The notes under the pieces were generated by a model that was not told where the DNA came from, did not search any database, and saw nothing but the letters and a program-made list of their open reading frames with translations. Below are positions 9,118 to 17,214 of a stretch of DNA of 37,833 nucleotides, one piece after another (the first letter of the stretch is position 1; the number at the start of each line of letters is the position of its first letter). Source of the stretch: Mastigocoleus testarum BC008 (GTDB lineage: Bacteria > Cyanobacteriota > Cyanobacteriia > Cyanobacteriales > Nostocaceae); assembly GCF_001456025.1 (NCBI RefSeq), contig NZ_LMTZ01000105.1, positions 1 through 37,833 of the forward strand, written 5' to 3'. The translations under genes and the position numbers were made by a program.

Positions 9118-9297
9118 ATGGGTTTTACACTACGATTATTAACTGAAGACTTACAACTATTTGAAAATAATCAGGACACAGCAACAAGTCCTGTAGAAAT
9201 GTTGTATCTGGAAGTTGTTTTAGAATCAGGAGAAGGACTAGTTTGGGAAACAGAACCAATATCGGATGACTGGGAGAGAGAAATATTATGGCTTTAG
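9118..9297 (+). CDS. small hypothetical protein
   Basis: A 59-aa protein starting at the ATG at 9118; a longer version would begin at a TTG at 9097, within reach of the repeat element and less likely. It is acidic, with a leading MGFTLRLLTEDLQLFENN and Trp-rich end (DDWEREILWL). The composition looks like a genuine small cytoplasmic protein, but I do not recognise it. The 3' end overlaps the 3' end of the convergent PEP-CTERM gene by 12 bp. Confidence 0.4.
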   Translation: MGFTLRLLTEDLQLFENNQDTATSPVEMLYLEVVLESGEGLVWETEPISDDWEREILWL

Positions 9298-10098
9298 ATT
9301 TGACGTCTTTGTCTCATGCTTCCGTAAAAATCTACTACCAACACCTAACACAAATAGACTACCTAACACTATAGTTGGTTCTGGTACTTCAGTGCTTGTT
9401 TGAGAACCAATTTGTTTGATTTCTAAATCATCCGCACCATTACCAAATCCTGTTCCTCCATTCAAATCGTCACTTTCATCTGCACTCAGGAACTTGATTG
9501 ATGAGTTAATAGCCAATCCAAGTATACCCGAACCTGATTTTGTAAACGTCTTATCCACTTCATTTATTTCATAGATACCGGGAATACTATCATTTAATAT
9601 AGATTTGATGTCGTTCACAAAATCATACCGCAAATCAGAAGATACTTTTATTGGAGTAAACCGTAAAAAACTTTCTGGATTTTGATAATTATTAGCATCC
9701 CCGAAGTAAATCTGATAAGTAATTTCATCATTATTTAATACAGCGCTAAGATTAGCTTTAAATCCGCTGCTCGAAAGTCCTAAAGTATCAAGCTCTCCAC
9801 CTACTTGTGAACCATTTATTAATCTTCCCGGTTCATTTTTAATATCAAAATTACTTTCAAAAACTGTAATCGCATTTTCGAATATGCCGATGTTATCATT
9901 GTTTAAAAAATTATCTTTTATCTTTGTATTATCATCTCTCTCAAAAATAGCTTCAAATTGTAATGCAGGAAGATTCTTTGATTTATTATATGTCTTACCT
10001 TTTCTCGCTGCATTCGCTGATTCTGTAAAATTTCCTATAGCTGATGTTGTAATTAATGAAAACATTAGGGTTGAAAGAGTAAATTTTCGTAAATTCAT
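9286..10098 (-). CDS. PEP-CTERM exported protein
   Basis: Protein of 270 aa with an N-terminal signal peptide (about 1-30, cut near SANAA). At the C-terminus is a complete PEP-CTERM sorting signal: VPEP at 238-241, a hydrophobic helix at about 242-258, then the basic cluster RFLRK. PEP-CTERM tails are recognised by an exosortase (EpsH/XrtA-type) for export and surface or exopolysaccharide attachment. The mature domain is Asn/Asp/Gly/Ser-rich with predicted beta strands. Its specific role is unknown. It is divergent from the haemagglutinin-like gene with a 270-bp AT-rich region between them, and no exosortase is seen in the window. Confidence 0.88.
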   Translation of the reverse strand: MNLRKFTLSTLMFSLITTSAIGNFTESANAARKGKTYNKSKNLPALQFEAIFERDDNTKIKDNFLNNDNIGIFENAITVFESNFDIKNEPGRLINGSQVGGELDTLGLSSSGFKANLSAVLNNDEITYQIYFGDANNYQNPESFLRFTPIKVSSDLRYDFVNDIKSILNDSIPGIYEINEVDKTFTKSGSGILGLAINSSIKFLSADESDDLNGGTGFGNGADDLEIKQIGSQTSTEVPEPTIVLGSLFVLGVGSRFLRKHETKTSNLKP

Positions 10099-10368
10099 TT
10101 TTTATTAATTAGTGATTTTTATTTTGATAGATTTATACTATCATTCAAGTATTATTTACCAGGTAATAGTACATAAAATTTACTTTTGTTTTAAGCATAC
10201 TTTATGTGTTTTTTACACATAACAAAAAATACAAATTTAATTAAAAATATTTTTACAGAAAACTATTTATGATTTTTAATAGTATGTGTTAACAGAATTC
10301 TCAACTACATTGATAACAGTATTGATTGATAATTCAGTCAAATTCTATTAAAATTTTGTTTTATACAG

Positions 10369-13230
10369 ATGGCATTAAAAATGACTATTTTTTGGTCGTA
10401 TAGAATTTTAAAATTTAAAGTTTTTGTTTTTATTGTTTTAAGTAATTTAATACTGAGTGTTTTAGGCAATAAGACTCTGGCTCAAATTACTGCAGATGAT
10501 AGTCTTGGTAACGAGCAATCAGTAGTTTCACCAGCAAGTAGTCAAACTGACTTAATTGAGGGAGGAGCAGCGAGAGGGAATAACCTCTTTCATAGTTTTC
10601 AGGAGTTTAATATTGGTCAAGGACGAGAAGCTTATTTTGCCAATCCAGTAGAAATAAAAAATATCTTTAGTCGAGTGACGGGAAGTAATCCTTCTCGTAT
10701 ATTAGGTAAATTAGGCGTTTTAGGCGATGCCAATTTATTTTTCATCAATCCGAATGGAATCGTCTTTGGAGAAAATGCAAGCTTGGATGTAAATGGTTCT
10801 TTTCTTGCTAGCACGGCAAATAGCATCCTCTTTCCTGATGGCAAATTCTTTAGTGCTAATAATCCCCAAGGGAGCCAACCTTTGTTAACTATTGATGTTC
10901 CCATTGGTTTGCAATTTGGAGGTGTACCTGGAAATATAATTAACCGCTCGGTGGTAAGTGATGAAGATAGTGGCGAACTTGTTGGACTTGGGGTAAAGCC
11001 AGGAAAAACTTTAGGTTTGCTGGGTGGAGATATCCAAATAGAAGGTGGTTCTCTAAATGCGGAAGCTGGAAGAATTGAGTTGGGAAGTGTCACAGGGAAT
11101 AACACAGTCAATCTAACTTTAGGAGATGAAGGGTTTTTATTAGGTTATACAGGAGTAAACAATTTTGCAGATATCAGTTTATCTCAAGCTGCTGAGGTGG
11201 ATACAAGGGGTGACAAGGGAGGTGATGTTCAAATTCAGGGAAGAGAAATAACCCTTACAGAAGGTAGTCAGGTACTTTTAGATTCTTTCGGGGAAGGAAA
11301 AGTTGGAGATTTAACCGTAAAAGCGACGGAATCGGTCAAATTAGAAGGTACGGGAATAGGTGAAGATGAAGAAGGAGAGTTTCAATTTCCCAGTGGATTT
11401 TTTGGAGATGTTACCGATATAGGTGATGGGGGAATAATTTCAATTGAAACCAAACGATTGATAGTCAAAAATGGGGGAAGTATCTCAACATCTACTTTTT
11501 GGGAAGGAAAAGGCGGTAATTTAACTATCAAAGCATCGGAATCAGTAGAAGTTTTAGGCACAGCACCAAATGGTGATTTTCCCAGTGCTTTATTTGCTGA
11601 TGTTTTCGATACAGGTGATGGCGGAAATCTAACAATTGATACACAAAAACTCATTATCAAGGATGGAGCGCAAGTTTCAGCTTCAACTTTTGGTGACGGT
11701 AGTGCAGGAAATTTAATAGTGAAAGCTTCAGAATCAGTGCAATTAGAAGGTGTGGTCCTAGGAACCGATATTCCCAGTGGCTTGTTTACTTCAGTTGAAG
11801 AAGGGGCTACAGGTAACGCCGGAAACTTAAGCATTGAAACTGGAAAAATTACCGTTCGCGATGGCGCACAAATTGCAAGTACTGCAAGAAATGGCTCCAA
11901 GGGTGGAGATTTAAATATAAATGCCTCTGATTCTATCCTTGTAAGTGGAACTGCACCCAACGCAACTTTAATTAGTGGACAAAGCGGGATTTTTGTTTCT
12001 GCAGAACCTGCATATACAGATGAATCAGGAGAATTAGTTCCCACTACTGGAAATTCTGGAAACTTGTTGATTAATACTGGTAAGTTAATTGTTGAAGATG
12101 GGGGAAAAATTTCAGCGGATACTTTTGGTTCTGGTAGAGCAGGTGAGTTAACTTTGAATGTCAATCATTTGATTGTCCGCAATGGAGGATTGGTTAGAAC
12201 TGGTTCTTTGCTAGAAGATGGTGCAGTTAATCAGGAAAGAGGAAACGCTGGAAATTTAACAGTTAATGCAACTGAATCAGTACAGGTAATTGGGACTGGT
12301 ACAATTGGAGGTGTGCAGGTTAATAGTAATTTATTTACAGCCTCTGAAGGTTCTGGAGATGCGGGAAATATTTTTGTAACTACCAAGAAAATGGATATTC
12401 GAAATGGTGGGGAGGTAACTGCTAGTTCTTCCGGGGATAAAATAGGCGGAAATATCAATCTTGATGTTGATTCTCTTACTCTGGATGATGGAACTATCTC
12501 TGCCCAAACCCGTAGTAATACTGGCGGTAATATTAACCTGAACTTGCAAGACTTATTATTACTCCGTAACGGTAGTAATATCTCCACTACTGCAGGAAAT
12601 CAGCAATTTGGTGGTAATGGTGGCAACATTACAATTAATACACCTTTTATTGTTGCTTTACCTCAAGAGAATAGCGATATTACAGCCAATGCTTTCAGCG
12701 GCAATGGTGGTAAAATTGACATTACTACTAATGCTATTTTCGGAATTTTTCCTCGAGATACATCAACTCTATTTAGCGATATTACAGCTACTTCCCAATT
12801 AGGAGTTAATGGCGAAATCAGTATTGATACCCTAGATTTAGATCCTTCTAGCGGTTTAGTAGAACTACCTTCAAACCTTGTTGATACTTCTCAACAAATT
12901 GCTCAAGGTTGCAGTACTACAAGAAGCCGAAAAAGGGTTAACAGCTTTACTCGCATCGGAAGGGGAGGATTACCTTTAAGTCCGAATGAGTCACTCCGGG
13001 GACGTGCTGTAATTACAAACTGGGTTGATTTACCGTCACAAATTGTTAGTAAAAGACCTAATCAAAGGAGGAATCAATTATCTGCAGTACCTGTAGGCTC
13101 TCAATCTAGCGATCGCGATCAGATTATCGAGGCTCAAGACTTAGTTGTAGATGCAAAGGGTGATATCTTCCTTGTGGCTAAATCGACTCAGAGTAATGTT
13201 ACTCCTTCTGGTTTTTCATGCGGTAAATAA
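10369..13230 (+). CDS. filamentous haemagglutinin-like TpsA exoprotein
   Basis: Secreted adhesin-like protein of 953 aa. A hydrophobic signal segment spans about 10-36, ending near TLAQ. The two-partner-secretion (haemagglutination activity) domain runs from about 38 to 170, with hallmark segments NNLFHSFQEFNIGQG, NIFSRVTGSNPS and FFINPNGIVFG (about 124-134). Residues 230-800 are repeated beta-helix units of the form GNAGNLTVNATESVQV, typical of a right-handed beta-helix passenger. The C-terminal part has one Cys (GCSTTRSRKR) and lacks an anchor. TpsA proteins need an outer-membrane TpsB (FhaC) transporter, which is absent here. The TPR-CHAT gene begins 24 bp downstream, so they probably form an operon. 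A second ATG at 10381 is an alternative start. Confidence 0.92.
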   Translation: MALKMTIFWSYRILKFKVFVFIVLSNLILSVLGNKTLAQITADDSLGNEQSVVSPASSQTDLIEGGAARGNNLFHSFQEFNIGQGREAYFANPVEIKNIFSRVTGSNPSRILGKLGVLGDANLFFINPNGIVFGENASLDVNGSFLASTANSILFPDGKFFSANNPQGSQPLLTIDVPIGLQFGGVPGNIINRSVVSDEDSGELVGLGVKPGKTLGLLGGDIQIEGGSLNAEAGRIELGSVTGNNTVNLTLGDEGFLLGYTGVNNFADISLSQAAEVDTRGDKGGDVQIQGREITLTEGSQVLLDSFGEGKVGDLTVKATESVKLEGTGIGEDEEGEFQFPSGFFGDVTDIGDGGIISIETKRLIVKNGGSISTSTFWEGKGGNLTIKASESVEVLGTAPNGDFPSALFADVFDTGDGGNLTIDTQKLIIKDGAQVSASTFGDGSAGNLIVKASESVQLEGVVLGTDIPSGLFTSVEEGATGNAGNLSIETGKITVRDGAQIASTARNGSKGGDLNINASDSILVSGTAPNATLISGQSGIFVSAEPAYTDESGELVPTTGNSGNLLINTGKLIVEDGGKISADTFGSGRAGELTLNVNHLIVRNGGLVRTGSLLEDGAVNQERGNAGNLTVNATESVQVIGTGTIGGVQVNSNLFTASEGSGDAGNIFVTTKKMDIRNGGEVTASSSGDKIGGNINLDVDSLTLDDGTISAQTRSNTGGNINLNLQDLLLLRNGSNISTTAGNQQFGGNGGNITINTPFIVALPQENSDITANAFSGNGGKIDITTNAIFGIFPRDTSTLFSDITATSQLGVNGEISIDTLDLDPSSGLVELPSNLVDTSQQIAQGCSTTRSRKRVNSFTRIGRGGLPLSPNESLRGRAVITNWVDLPSQIVSKRPNQRRNQLSAVPVGSQSSDRDQIIEAQDLVVDAKGDIFLVAKSTQSNVTPSGFSCGK

Positions 13231-13253
13231 GAAGGCGACATATAAGAAATTTT

Positions 13254-13313
13254 ATGAAATATGAATTTATGAAATATAAATTTATGAAATATAAATTTAT
13301 GAAATATAAAAAT
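13254..13313 (+). repeat. 15-bp tandem repeat carrying four in-frame ATGs
   Basis: Four consecutive 15-bp units, each beginning ATGAAATAT, at 13254, 13269, 13284 and 13299. Units 2 and 3 are identical. They encode the pentapeptides MKYEF, MKYKF, MKYKF and MKYKN, and every unit offers a possible start codon for the TPR-CHAT protein. Confidence 0.95.
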
Positions 13314-15989
13314 GGTCGAAATAACCACCAAAGACTTATAGGTAAACTACTGACGGGTAATAGAGGTTTTATTCGTCATCTTAAAATTAATTACTTCCCT
13401 GTATTTACTGTCTTGGTTTTGGTAACAACTTTTTTGTGCGTTATTACATTTCCTGTAACTGCAACTGTGGAGATATCTTCAGAACCGCAAACTGTATCTC
13501 TGCAACAGGGTAAAAAACTGTATGAATCTGGAAGATTTACAGAATCTGTCAAGATTTTGCAACAAGTTGTAAAAAAATATCGCAACCAAGGAGATGAATT
13601 ACAGGAAGCTGTAGCATTAAGTAATTTGGCATTAGTCCATCAAAAATCTGGCAATTTAACTCAAGCACAGCAAACAATTAATGAAAGCTTGAAATTACTG
13701 GAAAACACTTCTACTAACCAAAATTTAAATATCCTGGCCCCAATTCTTGATATTCAAGGTAGTATTCAATTAGATTTGGGACAAGCAGAGCAAGCCTTAC
13801 AGACTTGGCAACGTAGTGAAAAAATTTATCAGCAATTAAATAATAAAAGTGGTATTGTCCAGGCTCGCATCAATCAAGCACAAGCATGGCAAGTTTTAGG
13901 ATTTTACCATCGAGCTTTAACGACTTTAACTGAATTACAACAAAATTTAGAATCCCAACCTGATTCCATTACTAAAGCTGTAGAATTAAGGGCTTTAGGT
14001 GATACGCTGCAATTATCAGGTAATTTACAGCAATCGAACCAAGTACTACAGCAAAGTTTAAAAATAGCCCAAAAGTTAGATTCTCCTCAAGATATAAGTT
14101 CTGCTTTATTTAGTTTGGGTAATACAGCTCGTGCAAAGCAAGACTTTGAAAGTGCGATCGCTTTCTATCAAAAAGCTGCTGCGATCGCGCCCGATCGAGT
14201 TACTAAGGTTCAAGCTTTAATTAATCAATTCACGCTGTTAGTAAACAGAGAAGACACAACAGCACAACAGCTATTACCACCGATTCAGAATTTACTGAAA
14301 AATCTACCCGTTTCCCAAACATCAATTTATGCTCGCATTCACTTGGCTCAAAGTTTATTAAAATTAGAGACTAAACCTGAAAAAGTAGTTCGGGAACAAT
14401 TTTTCCAACTCTCCATTTTCCAACTCTCCACTACAGCCATAAAACAAGCTCAAGATTTAGGAGATAAGCGAGCGGAAAGTTTTGCACTTGGAACTTTGGG
14501 GAATATATATGAGAAAACTGAACAGTTTGCCAATGCTCAAAGTTTAACTCAACAAGCGCTTAATATCGCACTAGGAATAGATACTCCGGATATTACTTAT
14601 CGTTGGTATTGGCAATTAGGACGCTTATTAGAAAAACAGGGAAATATACAGGATGCAATTATTGCATATGATGGAGCTATTAGTAATTTACAGACTTTAC
14701 GTAATGATTTAGTCGCAGTGAATCGGGACGTACAATATTCCTTTAAGGAAAGTGTAGAGCCAGTATATCGCGAGTCAGTTGCATTATTATTAAGTCCACA
14801 AAATGTAGGAAAAACCCAACAAACCGATCAAGATCAAACCAATCGAGACCAAAAAATCTTAGATAAAGCCAGACAAAGGATTGAAGCACTACAATTAGCA
14901 GAATTAGATGATTACTTTCGACAAGCTTGCATAGATGCTCAAACTGTTATTTTAGACAAAGTAGTAGATGAGGATAATCCCACTGCTGCAATTATTTACC
15001 CAATTATTCTGCCGCAACAGTTACAAGTAATCGTCAAAATACCCAAACAACCCTTACGTAGCTATACAGTTAAAAAATCGCAAGAAGAAATCGAAGCTGT
15101 TCTCACGCAGTTGCGCGAATATCTTTTAGAGAGCGATCGAGAAGAAGAAGTACAAGCATTATCCCAGGAAGTATATGGTTGGTTGATCGAGAATATAGAG
15201 TCAGATTTACAGAATAGTGGGGTTAAAACCCTAGTATTTGTCCTAGATGGAGCATTAAGGAATGTCCCCATGGCTACTCTGTATGATGGTCAACAATATC
15301 TCATTGAGAAATACGCTGTAGCCCTTAGCTTAGGACTCCAATTACTTCCTCCCAAACCCATTGCAGAACAACCACTCCAAGTCATAGCTGCTGGTTTAGT
15401 AGAACCACCAACAGAATTTAAAAAGTTTCCACCCCTACCAGGAATTACATCTGAATTTGATTTGATAAACCGAGCAGGGGTATCTACTAAGCAATTACTC
15501 AACCAAGAATTTACCAGTAATAATTTAGAAAAAAGTGTTAACACTAATCCCTTTAATGTCTTGCACTTAGCAACCCACGGTCAGTTTAGCTCTCGACCGG
15601 AAAATACTTTTATTCTTGCTGCCGATGGTGCTATTAATGTAAATCAGTTTGATAGTTTGCTGCGTCGTCGGGATGAAATCCGTCCAGAACCTTTAGAAAT
15701 GCTAGTTTTAAGCGCTTGTCAAACTGCTACTGGCGACAATCGCGCCACATTGGGGTTAGCAGGGGTATCGGTGAAAGCGGGTGCTCGTAGTACATTAGCT
15801 TCATTGTGGCATATTAGCGATCGCTCTACTGCGGTATTGATGGGTGAATTTTATCGCGAGTTAGCAACTAGCAAAGTAACGAAAGCAGAAGCTTTACGTC
15901 GCGCTCAAGTTAAACTCTTGAAAAAATATCCTAATTATGAATATCCTGCTTTTTGGGCTCCTTATGTATTACTTGGTAATTGGCTTTAA
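13254..15989 (+). CDS. TPR-CHAT domain protein
   Basis: Protein of up to 911 aa. The N-terminus encodes MKYKF-type repeats, so the true start may be any of four ATGs. A hydrophobic segment at about 42-65 (FPVFTVLVLVTTFLCVITF) acts as signal or anchor. Residues 80-510 are TPR repeats (for example GKKLYESGRFTESVKILQQ and the repeated A-x-x-x-x-A helices). The CHAT domain fills about 590-911, with His775 in LHLATHGQF and Cys822 in LVLSACQTA as the catalytic dyad. It follows the haemagglutinin-like gene by 24 bp, a pairing often seen in cyanobacteria. A protease acting on the exported or surface-associated partner is possible, but this is inference. The domain calls are firm. Confidence 0.92.
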   Translation: MKYEFMKYKFMKYKFMKYKNGRNNHQRLIGKLLTGNRGFIRHLKINYFPVFTVLVLVTTFLCVITFPVTATVEISSEPQTVSLQQGKKLYESGRFTESVKILQQVVKKYRNQGDELQEAVALSNLALVHQKSGNLTQAQQTINESLKLLENTSTNQNLNILAPILDIQGSIQLDLGQAEQALQTWQRSEKIYQQLNNKSGIVQARINQAQAWQVLGFYHRALTTLTELQQNLESQPDSITKAVELRALGDTLQLSGNLQQSNQVLQQSLKIAQKLDSPQDISSALFSLGNTARAKQDFESAIAFYQKAAAIAPDRVTKVQALINQFTLLVNREDTTAQQLLPPIQNLLKNLPVSQTSIYARIHLAQSLLKLETKPEKVVREQFFQLSIFQLSTTAIKQAQDLGDKRAESFALGTLGNIYEKTEQFANAQSLTQQALNIALGIDTPDITYRWYWQLGRLLEKQGNIQDAIIAYDGAISNLQTLRNDLVAVNRDVQYSFKESVEPVYRESVALLLSPQNVGKTQQTDQDQTNRDQKILDKARQRIEALQLAELDDYFRQACIDAQTVILDKVVDEDNPTAAIIYPIILPQQLQVIVKIPKQPLRSYTVKKSQEEIEAVLTQLREYLLESDREEEVQALSQEVYGWLIENIESDLQNSGVKTLVFVLDGALRNVPMATLYDGQQYLIEKYAVALSLGLQLLPPKPIAEQPLQVIAAGLVEPPTEFKKFPPLPGITSEFDLINRAGVSTKQLLNQEFTSNNLEKSVNTNPFNVLHLATHGQFSSRPENTFILAADGAINVNQFDSLLRRRDEIRPEPLEMLVLSACQTATGDNRATLGLAGVSVKAGARSTLASLWHISDRSTAVLMGEFYRELATSKVTKAEALRRAQVKLLKKYPNYEYPAFWAPYVLLGNWL

Positions 15990-16167
15990 ATGCTGATGGA
16001 TGGTTTTAACATACTGTCCCAAATGATATTACTGCAGCAAAAATAAAATTGACTATTTGAAATATGAGCAAGTTTAATATTGATATACTGAAAAAAACCT
16101 AAGTCTTATAGGTGCAGGAAAATAGAATTTCATCTCGAAATGCATTTTATTAGTGAGAGAAAGTAAT
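15990..16167. other. spacer before the nuclease-like gene
   Basis: 178 bp, AT-rich. A purine-rich GAGAGAAAG stretch at about 16155-16163 precedes the ATG at 16168 and supports that start over a GTG at 16153. Confidence 0.4.
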
Positions 16168-16986
16168 ATGCCAGTAGTTCTGATTAAAGGTATTTTCAAA
16201 CCTGCTGCTGGTATACCTGATGGTGATACGATTCGATTTGCTCCATTCAACCCATCTCTTCTACTCAGGCTAGAAATAAAAAGTAAAAATCCCCGTATAA
16301 ACTCAAATAATGGCACAATTTCCCTACGCTACGAAGGAATTGATGCTTTAGAAAAAGATGCTGTTGAATCTTTTGCTTCTCAAGCTACCGCAACTAACCT
16401 CAAGTTATTGGGTTTAAAAGGAGTAAATGATGAAACTGAAGGTTATATACTTGCTAGCTGTGTTGGGACTAATGGTAGACCAATTTCCTTTGTATTTTCT
16501 GGGACAACAGATGAGAAGGATGGTTCCCGAATATTCCTCAATCCAGAAAGAATGAAGGATAGTGTAAACTACAAACTATTAAAAATTGGCTTAGTGTATC
16601 CATTGTTTTATGATAATCTTTTTCCCGAATTGAGGGAGACATTGGCTTCGACAACAGCTTCAGTACGAGAGTCAGGTTTAGGAATTTGGCCTAAAGACAG
16701 AACAAAAAAAGGTGTAACCTGGAGAGGTCCTCGTTCTCTTGCAAAACTTCCACCAATATTTCCTAAGTTGTGGCGCAGATTAGAAAACTATACCAAAGTT
16801 CGTGATTTTAAACATCGTTGCGCAACCTTAAGGTATTTTCAGGAATATTTACAAACAAAGCACGATCGCATTTTTATTGTTTCTGAATCTAGGTTTACTA
16901 GTTTGGCTCGCATTGTAGCAATTAATAATAATAAAATTAGTCTTTCCTATTTACCTGAAGATATAGTATTTCACAGGATACTTTAA
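16168..16986 (+). CDS. SNase/thermonuclease-like protein
   Basis: Protein of 272 aa from the ATG at 16168. The first half matches the staphylococcal-nuclease (OB-fold) family. DGDTIRF at 18-24 is the typical DGDT segment, and LRYEGIDALE at 53-62 has Arg54 and Glu62 eight residues apart, as Arg35 and Glu43 are in nuclease A. NGRPISFVF at 103-110 supplies Arg104 in the position of Arg87. All three key catalytic residues therefore appear kept, and DNA/RNA cleavage is plausible. Unlike secreted thermonucleases there is no signal peptide, and a basic C-terminal extension of about 100 aa (from GVTWRGPRSLAKLP) is unassigned. The gene stands alone, next to but convergent with the ATPase gene of the injection system, so a link is not shown. 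Confidence 0.72.
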   Translation: MPVVLIKGIFKPAAGIPDGDTIRFAPFNPSLLLRLEIKSKNPRINSNNGTISLRYEGIDALEKDAVESFASQATATNLKLLGLKGVNDETEGYILASCVGTNGRPISFVFSGTTDEKDGSRIFLNPERMKDSVNYKLLKIGLVYPLFYDNLFPELRETLASTTASVRESGLGIWPKDRTKKGVTWRGPRSLAKLPPIFPKLWRRLENYTKVRDFKHRCATLRYFQEYLQTKHDRIFIVSESRFTSLARIVAINNNKISLSYLPEDIVFHRIL

Positions 16987-17009
16987 AAGTAGGGTGTATT
17001 TTAATTAAA

Positions 17010-17044
17010 GGGAACGGGGAACGGGGAACGGGGAACAGGGAACG
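17010..17044 (+). repeat. heptameric tandem repeat (GGGAACG)
   Basis: Five 7-bp units GGGAACG (one GGGAACA) just after the nuclease-like gene. It is a typical cyanobacterial short tandem repeat, different in sequence from the TAACTGA arrays elsewhere in the window. Confidence 0.9.
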
Positions 17045-17089
17045 GATTCAAGGAATTGATGTGTAGAGGTATTTTTTGAAATTTGTATT

Positions 17090-17214
17090 ATATGATGTCC
17101 GCTTAATTACTTATGAAAAAATATGTTTGTAGTAGCGCTTTAGCGCCAATGTTTGTCTATTGCGCTAAAGCGCTACTACGAACCTTATTACAAGTGTTTT
17201 ACCGGACATGATAT
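17090..17214. repeat. nested inverted-repeat element, copy 2
   Basis: Outer ends ATATGATGTCCG (17090-17101) and CGGACATGATAT (17203-17214) are inverted with one mismatch and match copy 1. The core differs from copy 1: it is a perfect inverted repeat GTAGTAGCGCTTTAGCGC (17129-17146) with its complement at 17162-17179, a strong 18-bp stem. The last base of the element is shared with the stop codon of the ATPase gene (minus strand, 17216-17214), so the stem may also end or stabilise that transcript. Confidence 0.75.

Noticed and set aside
11382..12164. Long minus-strand frames inside the haemagglutinin-like gene (also 10632-11111 and 12231-12587)
   Set aside because: They are antisense shadows of a repetitive Gly/Asn-rich coding sequence, with the sense protein clearly recognised.
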